Positions 1-6,336 of a stretch of DNA of 7,752 nucleotides are shown piece after piece. The position numbers and the translations under genes were made by a program. Positions within the stretch are counted from its first letter, which is position 1, and the number at the start of each line of letters is the position of its first letter. The notes beneath the pieces are model-generated. The model had not been told where the DNA came from. It saw nothing but the letters and a program-made list of their open reading frames with translations, and ran no database searches. Source of the DNA: JBQTIU01 sp052387815 (GTDB lineage Bacteria; Pseudomonadota; Alphaproteobacteria; CACIAM-22H2); NCBI GenBank assembly GCA_052387815.1, contig JBQTIU010000009.1, positions 1 to 7,752 on the forward strand, given 5' to 3'.

Positions 1-1
1 G

Positions 2-721
2 ATCCTGTGGGACGTCGACTTCGAGATTGCGCCCGGCGCGACGGTCGCCTGCGTCGGCGGCAGCGGCTCCGGCAAGTCGACGCTCGCCCGCCTGCTGTTC
101 CGGCTCCACGACGTCGGCGCCGGCCGGATCGCGATCGACGGCCAGGACGTGCGTGAGGTCACGCAGCACAGCCTGCGCCGCGCGATCGGCATCGTCCCGC
201 AGGACACCGTGCTGTTCAACGACACGATCTACTACAACATCGCCTATGGCCGGCCCGACGCTTCGCGCGCCGAGGTCGAGGCGGCGGCGAGGCTCGCGCG
301 CATCCACGATTTCGTCATCACCCTTCCCGACGGATATGCGACACGGGTCGGGGAACGCGGCCTCAAGCTGTCGGGCGGCGAACGCCAGCGCGTGGCGATC
401 GCCCGCACGGTCTTGAAGCGGCCGCGCCTGCTCATGTTCGACGAGGCGACCTCGGCGCTCGATACCAGGACCGAGCGCGAGATCCAGGACTCGCTCCGGG
501 CGATCTCGACCGATGTCACGACGCTGGTGATCGCCCACCGCCTGTCGACCGTCGTCGACGCCGACGAGATCGTCGTGCTTGACGAGGGCCGCGTGGCCGA
601 GCGCGGCCGCCACGCCCAGCTCCTGGCGCGGGGCGGGCTCTACGCCGCGATGTGGGCCCGCCAGCTCGAAAGCTCCGACACGCGGGCCGTCGAGGCCGCT
701 CAGCGCAGCTCGATCGCGTAG
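2..721 (+). CDS. ABC exporter, Atm1-like, C-terminal ATPase domain (5' partial)
   Basis: This is the last 239 residues of an ABC half-transporter. The open frame runs in from the left edge, so the membrane domain and the start are missing. Motifs, numbered in the fragment: Walker A GGSGSGKST (19-27), Q-loop in VPQDT (Q67), signature LSGGE (123-127), Walker B LLMFDE (143-148), D-loop SALD (151-154) and H-loop histidine in IAHRLST (H179). All are intact, so the ATPase should be active. The stretch VPQDTVLFNDTIYYNIAYG is typical of the Atm1/ABCB7/HMT1 branch, whose members export glutathione-linked metals or sulfur species across the inner membrane. MsbA- and HlyB-type exporters share the domain order but usually differ in this stretch. 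The protein ends at TAG with a short, poorly conserved tail. Its stop overlaps the end of a possible minus-strand small ORF. ABC exporter is certain; the Atm1 assignment is likely but rests on the ATPase domain only. Confidence 0.93.
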   Translation: MLWDVDFEIAPGATVACVGGSGSGKSTLARLLFRLHDVGAGRIAIDGQDVREVTQHSLRRAIGIVPQDTVLFNDTIYYNIAYGRPDASRAEVEAAARLARIHDFVITLPDGYATRVGERGLKLSGGERQRVAIARTVLKRPRLLMFDEATSALDTRTEREIQDSLRAISTDVTTLVIAHRLSTVVDADEIVVLDEGRVAERGRHAQLLARGGLYAAMWARQLESSDTRAVEAAQRSSIA

Positions 722-864
722 CTGTCGAGCGATAGCACGCGCGCGATGAGGCCGTGGGCGCGCAGGAACAGGGCGAAGCGCTCCCAGCGCGGTCGGTTTT
801 GCACGGCATGGCGCAAGGCGCGCCCGGCGCGACGCCACGGCCCTTTACGGATCGTTTCGCGCAT
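700..864 (-). CDS. Possible small 54-residue basic protein (unrecognised)
   Basis: A minus-strand frame from ATG (864-862) to TGA (702-700) would encode 54 residues beginning MRETIRKGPW and ending SLDSYAIELR. It is rich in arginine in its first half. I count 46 of 54 sense codons ending in G or C. In the stretch from the PRWERF motif to the end, only one codon (CTA) ends in A or T, which resembles real genes here. The plus-strand frame across the same bases (754-879) is visibly less biased. It overlaps the ABC gene end by 22 bases and leaves only 15 bases to the cyclase start. No clear ribosome binding site was seen, and the same frame stays open into the antisense of the cyclase, which weakens the case. 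It could be a real small gene, the remnant tail of a longer gene, or chance. No family recognised. Confidence 0.3.
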   Translation of the reverse strand: MRETIRKGPWRRAGRALRHAVQNRPRWERFALFLRAHGLIARVLSLDSYAIELR

Positions 865-879
865 GTTTCCCTGGTCTTG

Positions 880-1020
880 ATGCTGTGTCCCAAATGCAGT
901 TCGCCCAACCGCGAGGGCCGGCGGTTCTGCGCCAAGTGCGGCGCGACCTTGCAAATCGCCTGTCCGGCCTGCGGTTTCGTCAACGAGCCGACGGACGAAT
1001 TCTGCGGCGGCTGTGGGGCG
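880..1020 (+). other. Duplicated zinc-ribbon module at the cyclase N-terminus
   Basis: Eight cysteines in four CX2C pairs form two ribbons with identical ten-residue spacing between their knuckles. Each second knuckle is preceded by phenylalanine (RRFCAKC and DEFCGGC). Double zinc ribbons of this kind are common at the front of soluble bacterial class III cyclases and of many signalling proteins. They are usually taken to be structural or protein-binding. This block fixes the start of the gene at 880. Confidence 0.85.
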
Positions 1021-4000
1021 GTCCTGGCCCAGAGCGCGACGGCCAAGGTCCAGGCGCCCGAAACCGTATCGCCGCCCGTCACGGCCCCGCCCGCGGCCGA
1101 GGGCGAGCGCCGGCAAGTCACGATCCTGTTCGCCGACCTTTCGGGCTTCACCAAGCTCAGCAGCCAGCAAGGCGCGGAGGAAACCCATCGCCTCTTGAGC
1201 CGCTTCTTCGAGACCGTCGATGGCATCGTCGTCGCCTACGGCGGGACGATCGACAAGCATGTGGGCGATGCGGTGATGGCCCTGTTCGGGGCGCCGGAAG
1301 CCCACGGCAACGATCCCGAGCGCGCCGTGCGCGCCGCGGCGGAGGCACACAAAGCGCTCGAGGCCTTGAGCGGCGAATTGAATTTGCCGCTCAAGGCCCA
1401 TATCGGCATCGCCAGCGGCCAGGTCGTGGCGAGCGGTCTCGGCAGCGAGCGCCACCGCGAGTACACCGTGCTGGGCGATTCGGTCAACCTGGCGGCCCGC
1501 CTGGTCGAGCTGGCGCCGGCGGGGGAAACGCTGGTGTCCGACCCCGTGTACCGGGCCGTCTCCGGTCTCGTCGATGCCGACGAGGTCGCCGGCCAGCACA
1601 TCAAGGGCTGGGACAGGACGGTCAAGGTGTGGCGGCTGAAGGCGCTACGCAAAGAGGCGCAGGCGCGCCGAACCCGGTTCGTGGGACGACGGACCGAACT
1701 GCGGCAATTCCGGGGAATTCTCGATGCCTACCGCGAGACCGGCGCCGGCCAGGCGGTCTATGTGCGGGGCGAAGCGGGGATCGGCAAGTCGCGGCTCGTC
1801 GAGGAGTTCGCCGCCTTGGCGGCGGAGCAGGGATTCCTCTGCCACACCGGGCTGGTGCTCGATTTCGGCGTCGGCCGGGGACGGGATGCCATCCGCGGCG
1901 TGGTGCGCGGCCTCCTGGACTTGCCCTATGGCACGAATAAGAAGGTGCGCGCGCGGACGGCCGAGCAAGCCGTGGCCGTAGGCCTGATCGAGCGCGACCG
2001 GCTGGTCTTCCTGCGCGACCTCCTGGACGTCTCCCAGGACAAGGAGATGCGCGCCATCTACGATGCGATGGACAACGACACGCGCAACCGCGGCAAAGAG
2101 GATTGCGTCGCCACCTTGCTGGCGCGATTGAGCGAGCGCCGGCCTTTGATGATCGCGATCGAGGACGTGCACTGGGCCGATCCCCTGACGCGGGGGCATC
2201 TCGCCCGCATGACCCAGGCGGCGGCCGAGTGCCGCGTGCTCGTGGTCATGACCTCGCGGCTCGAAGGCGAGCCCTTGGACCGGGCCTGGCGCCAGGCCGC
2301 GGGACGGACGGCGCTGACCACGGTGGACCTCGCGCCCTTGCGCGAGGACGAGGCGCTGGCGTTGGCCGGGGACTTCGTCGATGCGACGGATCGCTTCGCC
2401 CGCAACTGTATTCGGCGAGCGGAAGGCAATCCGATGTTCCTCGAGCAGCTCTTGCGCGGCGCGGAGGCGGCGGAGGAAGAGGACGTGCCGGGGTCGATCC
2501 AGAGCATCGTGCTGTCACGGGTCGACCGCCTGTCGCCTGCCGACAAGCTGGCGCTCCAGGCGGCTGCCGTCCTCGGTCAGCGCTTTGCGCTGGAGGTCCT
2601 GAGGGTTCTCATCGACGGCAAGACCTACGAATGCGACGGTCTGGTCGAGCATTACCTGGTGCGCCCGATCGGGGGCGAGTACCTGTTTGCCCATGCGCTG
2701 ATCTGGGAAAGCGTCTACGGCTCGCTGCTGCGCGCTCGGCGCCAGGCCCTCCACCGTCGGGCGGCCGAGTGGTTTGCCACCAGGGATCCGGCGCTGTGGG
2801 CCGAGCACCTCGACCGCGCGGGCGATCCGGCGGCCGCCGGCGCCTACCGTGAGGCGGCGCGCGCGCAGATGGAAACGTTCCAGTACGAAAGGGCGTTGCA
2901 GCTTGCGGCACGCGGGCTCGAGCTGGGGCGCGAGGGCGCCGACCGATACGGCCTCCTGATGCTGCGGGGCGAATGCCTGCGCGAAATGGGACGCCCGGCG
3001 GATTCGATCGCCGTCACCCGAGAGGCGCTCGCCGCCGCCGCGACCGATGCCGAGCGGTGCCGGGCGTGGATCGGCCTGGCGGCCGGCATGCGCGTCACCG
3101 ACGCCTATGATGAGGCGCTCGGCATGCTCGACCGGGCCGAGGCCGCCGCCAAGGCCGAGCGCCTCGACCGGGAGCTCTCGCAGGTCCATTACTATCGCGG
3201 CAACCTCTATTTCCCGCTGGGGAATATCGAGGGCTGCCTGGAACAGCACCGGCTGGCGCTCGAATACGCGGAGCGCGCTGGCTCGCCGGAAGATCAAGCG
3301 CGCGCCTTGAGCGGCCTCGGCGATGCCTATTACGCGCGCGGAAGGATGATCACCTCGCTCGACTACTTTCGCCGCTGCATCGCGCTGTGCCGGGAGTTCG
3401 GCTATGGGCGGATCGAGGTCGGCAGTCAGTACATGGTGGCGTGGAACCGGCTCTACATGAACGAGGTCGAGGGAGCGCTCGCCGACTGCCTGGAGGCGAT
3501 CCGGTCGGCTGAGAGGGTCGGCCACCAGCGCGCCGAGATGCTCGCGCGTTTGGCGGCGATCCGCATTCTCGTCGAGAAGGACGACGTCGAGGCGGCGAAG
3601 CCGCACTGCGAGCGCGGGCTGGAGCTGGCCGCCTCCTTGGGCGCCAGCCGATTCAAGCCGTTTCTCCTCATCTACCTCGCTCGCATTGAATTGATGCGCA
3701 GCGGCCATCGGCCGGAAACGACGGCGATGATGGAAGAGGCGCTGGAAGTGTCGCGCAAGACCGGGATCGGCTTCGTCGGGGCGTGGGTGTGCGGCACGCT
3801 CGCCCTGGTCTCGGACGATCCGGCGAAGGCGGCGGCGGCCCTCGCGGAGGGCGAGAAAATTCTTGCCGCCGGCTGCGTCGGCCACAACTATTTCGCCTTC
3901 TACCGCGACGCCATGGAGGTGGCGCTGCGCAACGGCGCTTTCGACGAGGTCGTCCGCTACGCGGCAGCCCTCATCGAGTATTCGCGACCCGAGCCGTTGC

Positions 4001-4164
4001 CGTGGGCCGAATTCGTCGCGGCGCGCGGCAAGGCGCTCGCGGCGCATGTCCGCGGTACCCGCGACGAAAAGACCCGCGCCAGCTTGCTGGCTCTCAAGGC
4101 GGAAGCCGAGCGCGTCGGCCTCCTCGCCGCCGTTCCGGCGCTCGATCGGGCCTTGGGGATTTAA
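880..4164 (+). CDS. Class IIIb adenylyl cyclase fused to STAND/AAA-like ATPase and TPR-like repeats
   Basis: A predicted 1094-residue cytoplasmic signalling enzyme making cyclic AMP from ATP. Two zinc ribbons come first, each CX2C-X10-CX2C (C3, C6, C17, C20; C28, C31, C42, C45), followed by a proline/alanine linker. The cyclase domain (about 75-228) has metal aspartates D86 (FADLSGF) and D130 (KHVGD), adenine-specifying K126 and T196, and transition-state N203 and R207 in TVLGDSVNLAAR. Threonine at 196 marks class IIIb. A P-loop ATPase follows (about 264-620): Walker A GEAGIGKS (297-304), Walker B-like LMIAIEDVHWAD (423-434) and the motif RRAEGNPMFLEQLL. Residues about 650-1094 form helical TPR-like repeats, at least seven visible, a likely ligand or partner sensor. 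No membrane segment or signal peptide is seen. The ATG at 880 is chosen because the first zinc ribbon begins there. The frame is open further upstream (GTG at 754), but that extension is low-complexity with weaker codon bias. No clear Shine-Dalgarno precedes 880. Confidence 0.93.
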   Translation: MLCPKCSSPNREGRRFCAKCGATLQIACPACGFVNEPTDEFCGGCGAVLAQSATAKVQAPETVSPPVTAPPAAEGERRQVTILFADLSGFTKLSSQQGAEETHRLLSRFFETVDGIVVAYGGTIDKHVGDAVMALFGAPEAHGNDPERAVRAAAEAHKALEALSGELNLPLKAHIGIASGQVVASGLGSERHREYTVLGDSVNLAARLVELAPAGETLVSDPVYRAVSGLVDADEVAGQHIKGWDRTVKVWRLKALRKEAQARRTRFVGRRTELRQFRGILDAYRETGAGQAVYVRGEAGIGKSRLVEEFAALAAEQGFLCHTGLVLDFGVGRGRDAIRGVVRGLLDLPYGTNKKVRARTAEQAVAVGLIERDRLVFLRDLLDVSQDKEMRAIYDAMDNDTRNRGKEDCVATLLARLSERRPLMIAIEDVHWADPLTRGHLARMTQAAAECRVLVVMTSRLEGEPLDRAWRQAAGRTALTTVDLAPLREDEALALAGDFVDATDRFARNCIRRAEGNPMFLEQLLRGAEAAEEEDVPGSIQSIVLSRVDRLSPADKLALQAAAVLGQRFALEVLRVLIDGKTYECDGLVEHYLVRPIGGEYLFAHALIWESVYGSLLRARRQALHRRAAEWFATRDPALWAEHLDRAGDPAAAGAYREAARAQMETFQYERALQLAARGLELGREGADRYGLLMLRGECLREMGRPADSIAVTREALAAAATDAERCRAWIGLAAGMRVTDAYDEALGMLDRAEAAAKAERLDRELSQVHYYRGNLYFPLGNIEGCLEQHRLALEYAERAGSPEDQARALSGLGDAYYARGRMITSLDYFRRCIALCREFGYGRIEVGSQYMVAWNRLYMNEVEGALADCLEAIRSAERVGHQRAEMLARLAAIRILVEKDDVEAAKPHCERGLELAASLGASRFKPFLLIYLARIELMRSGHRPETTAMMEEALEVSRKTGIGFVGAWVCGTLALVSDDPAKAAAALAEGEKILAAGCVGHNYFAFYRDAMEVALRNGAFDEVVRYAAALIEYSRPEPLPWAEFVAARGKALAAHVRGTRDEKTRASLLALKAEAERVGLLAAVPALDRALGI

Positions 4165-4178
4165 GGGCGGGTGGGCCG

Positions 4179-5561
4179 TCAGGACGCCGCCGCCGGTGGC
4201 GACAACGCCGCGAGCTCGAGGTCGACTTGCTGCTTGGCGGCCAGCTCCGATCCGGCCGCTACGTTGAGGAGATAGTGCATCAGGAGGTCGGGCAGCGCCT
4301 TGCGCTTGAGCTCGACCTCGCGCCCCGTGCCGGCCACTTCGTAGAGTGCCTGGTGGCGTCGCGAATAGGCCCGGACGTAGAAGAAACTCTTCTTGCGCTC
4401 GATCCAGGCGGCGAGCGCCGAGGCGGCGATCCAGTGCACCATGTCGGCCTCGGCGGTACCGGTCGCCAACTCGATGCGCTCCGGGCCGAACTCGAAGCGA
4501 TACCAAACGGACCCCTCGTCGGGGAACACCACCGCCACGCCATAGCGGGCCCGCTGCCGCCGGTAGAGGGCGACGACCTTGTCGCCATTGCCGTAGCCGG
4601 CCCGCGCATAGCCGTAGAGGCCGACGGCGATGAATTCGCCGACCATGCGCGCCAAGTCGGCGCGCGCATAGCCGAGATCGGGGTCGGCGAGCTCGGGAAC
4701 CGGGGCGGTGGGATCGAAGCGCAGCGCCGCCGTGTCGTCGGCCACGAGCATGGCTACATCCGAAGCGCCGGGGCGAAAATTAACTCTGCCGGCATCGATG
4801 TCGAAAACATCTCCGGGGTCCATAACGACCGCGGCGCCGCCGTACCCGACCTTGTCGAGGTCGGCCACGAACCGCTGGCGCGAGATCGGGAACAGGAAGG
4901 AATTGAGCCAGGCATGGTCGCCGCAGAACCGGAATCCGGCCGCGCCGGGGGCGACCGTCCGCGGGTCGATGCTCAGTACGTTTTCGAGGTTCCGGCGGTG
5001 GGTCTCGTAGGGGAATTCGGCCGCGCGGCTTTCGAAATACTCGAAGTTCTGGCTCGCGTACATGGCGAACAAGAGGTCGATACGGCCGCGCCGCCGCGCC
5101 ACCTCCTCGATGGTCGCCGCGGACAGGAAGGTATCGACCTGGTTCCAGAACGTGCCGGATTTGTCCTTGAACACCATGCCGAACTCGCGCACCCCGCGCG
5201 CCTCCGAGCGGGTGGGCAGGAGTTCGAAGCTCCCCGATCGAATCTCGCCCATGGGATGGACCGCATGGAGGCGGGCAAAGCCCAGCTTTTTGAGGGCGTA
5301 GGCGATGAGGGGGTCGGCCGGGATGATCGCATCGGCTGTGCGCGGCACCAGCGCGAGCGAGCGCAGGTCGAAATGGTCGGGGTGGCGGTGCGAGACGATG
5401 AGGGTGTCCACCGGGGGCAGGCGGTCCGGGTAGACCTTGCGGCTGGGGCAGGGGGCGACGGCGCCTTCCTCGAAGCGATCGAAGAACACCGGGTCCATGA
5501 GGCATACGGCCCCGTCCATCTCGACCAGCACCGAGGCATGGCCCAACAGGGTGACCTTCAT
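4179..5561 (-). CDS. MBL-fold metallo-hydrolase with long C-terminal domain
   Basis: A predicted 460-residue cytoplasmic protein. The first about 250 residues are a metallo-beta-lactamase fold of the kind beginning MKVTLLGHASVLVE, with DP at 23-24. The metal motif SHRHPDHFD (57-65) keeps the full HxHxDH set (H58, H60, D62, H63). Candidate further ligands are D143 in FWNQVDTF and H216 in CGDHAWLN. The look is of the UlaG/CMP-Neu5Ac-hydroxylase-like branch rather than a beta-lactamase or glyoxalase II, but I cannot assign a reaction. From about 270 to 460 there is an extra domain, including VWYRFEFGPERIEL and aromatic-rich FFYVRAYSRRHQALY, which I do not recognise. An SCP2-like lipid-binding fold is one guess. 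The ATG follows the stop of the upstream MBL gene by ten bases, and a GGGGTGA stretch overlapping that stop is the likely ribosome site, so the two are probably cotranscribed. It ends 14 bases from the convergent cyclase. Confidence 0.87.
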   Translation of the reverse strand: MKVTLLGHASVLVEMDGAVCLMDPVFFDRFEEGAVAPCPSRKVYPDRLPPVDTLIVSHRHPDHFDLRSLALVPRTADAIIPADPLIAYALKKLGFARLHAVHPMGEIRSGSFELLPTRSEARGVREFGMVFKDKSGTFWNQVDTFLSAATIEEVARRRGRIDLLFAMYASQNFEYFESRAAEFPYETHRRNLENVLSIDPRTVAPGAAGFRFCGDHAWLNSFLFPISRQRFVADLDKVGYGGAAVVMDPGDVFDIDAGRVNFRPGASDVAMLVADDTAALRFDPTAPVPELADPDLGYARADLARMVGEFIAVGLYGYARAGYGNGDKVVALYRRQRARYGVAVVFPDEGSVWYRFEFGPERIELATGTAEADMVHWIAASALAAWIERKKSFFYVRAYSRRHQALYEVAGTGREVELKRKALPDLLMHYLLNVAAGSELAAKQQVDLELAALSPPAAAS

Positions 5562-5571
5562 CGCGCGTCCG

Positions 5572-6177
5572 TCACCCCGCGAAGCTTGCGACCAGCTCCT
5601 TGAGAGTCGCCTTGGCGTCGCGCAGGATCGAAGCGCCGTCGCCCACCAAGAGGGCGTCGAAATCGAGGTCGAGCAGCCGCCGCACGCTGGCGCGCAGCCG
5701 CACCGGGTCGTCCACCACCTTGTCCCGCAGCAGGCTCAGACGGCCGGGCGGATTGCCGATGACGGCATCGCCTACCACCAGGACCCGCCGCTCGGGCCAA
5801 TGGAACGCGACCTCGCCGCCGGACTTGCCAGGCACGGCCACGACGCGCAGCGGACCGATCTGCTGGCCGGCCTGCAAATCGTCATCGAGCTGGGCCCCTT
5901 GGCTGCGCGCATGGGCGGCATCCTCGGGGTGGATGGCGGTGCGCGCGCCGGTTCGCGCTTGCACCGCATTGGCGGCGCGCGAGTGATTGCGGTTCGAAAG
6001 CAGGATCCGCGCCACGCCCAGGCGCGCGATTTCGGCCATCGCCTCATCGCCGGCCGGCACCGGATCGATGCACAGATTGCCGCCCGCGGCGCGGATGAGA
6101 TGGCCGTTGAAATGATAGCCATGCGGTTCGGAGAACCATGGCCAGGTGAAGATTCCCGGCAGAACTTCCTGCAACAC
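5572..6177 (-). CDS. Small MBL-fold protein with degenerate metal site
   Basis: A predicted 201-residue cytoplasmic protein, first gene of the minus-strand pair. The fold is suggested by the opening VLPGIFTW, NGHLIRAAGGNLCIDPV (24-40), VPGKSGGEVAF (115-125) and VLVVGDAVIG (132-141). The usual metal residues are largely gone: the HxHxDH position reads SNRNHSRAA (61-69), the PGH histidine is lysine (K118), and the late GHG is GDG (179-181). Only the aspartate of GDA (D137) remains at a canonical place. It may be a metal-free enzyme, use a different site, or serve as a binding subunit. The frame is open far upstream, but homology-like sequence starts near here. The GTG at 6177 is preceded by AGGGAGG with five bases between. 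TTG at 6174 (eight bases) is equally possible, and a GTG at 6204 sits at the predicted transcription start, so it is unlikely. Confidence 0.82.
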   Translation of the reverse strand: MLQEVLPGIFTWPWFSEPHGYHFNGHLIRAAGGNLCIDPVPAGDEAMAEIARLGVARILLSNRNHSRAANAVQARTGARTAIHPEDAAHARSQGAQLDDDLQAGQQIGPLRVVAVPGKSGGEVAFHWPERRVLVVGDAVIGNPPGRLSLLRDKVVDDPVRLRASVRRLLDLDFDALLVGDGASILRDAKATLKELVASFAG

Positions 6178-6182
6178 CCGCG

Positions 6183-6189
6183 CCTCCCT
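6183..6189 (-). promoter_or_regulatory. Ribosome binding site for the small MBL gene
   Basis: The minus strand reads AGGGAGG here, a near-ideal Shine-Dalgarno, five bases before GTG at 6177 and eight before TTG at 6174. It decides the start inside a reading frame that otherwise stays open for hundreds of codons upstream. Confidence 0.7.
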
Positions 6190-6197
6190 CGCCTTAG

Positions 6198-6227
6198 CGG
6201 ACACCAGTATTATACACCCGGTATGAT
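6198..6227 (+). promoter_or_regulatory. Candidate promoter for the binding-protein gene
   Basis: TATGAT at 6222-6227 matches the -10 consensus at 5 of 6 positions. CGGACA at 6198-6203 matches the -35 consensus at 4 of 6, with an 18-base spacer. The start would be near 6234, leaving a leader of about 100 bases before the gene. The -10 box lies in the right arm of the inverted repeat, so one bound protein could cover both divergent promoters. Confidence 0.45.
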
Positions 6228-6234
6228 ACACTGG
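6204..6234. promoter_or_regulatory. Imperfect inverted repeat, candidate shared operator
   Basis: The left arm TATTATAC (6208-6215) and right arm GTATGATA (6221-6228) pair at 7 of 8 positions around the five-base spacer ACCCG. Outer CCAG (6204-6207) and CTGG (6231-6234) extend the symmetry with a two-base offset. It is an AT-rich island in a very GC-rich region and lies between divergent genes. Size and form suit a dimeric helix-turn-helix repressor or activator, for example of the GntR or TetR type. The regulator is not in the window. Confidence 0.55.
6209..6214 (-). promoter_or_regulatory. Candidate -10 box for the MBL operon
   Basis: The minus strand reads a perfect TATAAT at 6214-6209. 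Transcription would start near 6202, giving a leader of about 25 bases before the AGGGAGG ribosome site. The -35 region at 17-base spacing (TGCCCA) matches only 3 of 6 consensus bases, so activity may need an activator. The box lies in the left arm of the inverted repeat. Confidence 0.5.
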
Positions 6235-6303
6235 GCACGGCCGCCGCTGGATCGACGGGGTGGGGCCATGGTACGGTGGCGCTAAGCCCGGCCAGTTCGG
6301 CGG

Positions 6304-6315
6304 GCGAACGTTCGC
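6304..6315. repeat. Perfect 12-base palindrome GCGAACGTTCGC
   Basis: A perfect six-base-arm palindrome lies in the leader of the binding-protein gene, ending nine bases before the ribosome site. It could be a second regulator site or chance. Palindromes of this length are expected about once in 4 kb of random sequence, so it is weak evidence on its own. Confidence 0.35.
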
Positions 6316-6324
6316 ACGACCAAC

Positions 6325-6332
6325 GGAGGAGG
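6325..6332 (+). promoter_or_regulatory. Ribosome binding site for the binding-protein gene
   Basis: GGAGGAGG, a strong Shine-Dalgarno, ends four bases before the ATG at 6337. It supports that start and suggests efficient translation, as expected for an abundant periplasmic binding protein. Confidence 0.8.
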
Positions 6333-6336
6333 AACC

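Noticed and set aside
754..879. N-terminal extension of the cyclase from the GTG at 754
   Set aside because: The 42 extra residues are low-complexity, with weaker G/C bias at third positions, and the zinc ribbon begins directly at the ATG at 880.
4165..4178. Bidirectional terminator between the convergent cyclase and MBL genes
   Set aside because: Only 14 bases separate the stops. They contain no stem followed by a T tract, and the surrounding GC repeats do not form a convincing hairpin.
2515..4506. Long open frame on the minus strand (663 codons) opposite the cyclase
   Set aside because: It is antisense to the TPR region of the cyclase and runs on into the MBL gene in a different frame. 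Its product is arginine-rich and low-complexity with no recognisable motif, as expected of antisense frames in GC-rich coding DNA.
3783..5603. Long open frame on the plus strand (606 codons) opposite the canonical MBL gene
   Set aside because: It crosses from the cyclase in another frame into the antisense of the MBL gene. The MBL frame has the HxHxDH motif and a coherent fold; this one has none.
6268..6285. Five-codon leader ORF (MVRWR) before the binding-protein gene, possible attenuator
   Set aside because: It has no run of a regulatory amino acid, and I see no terminator/antiterminator pair after it.
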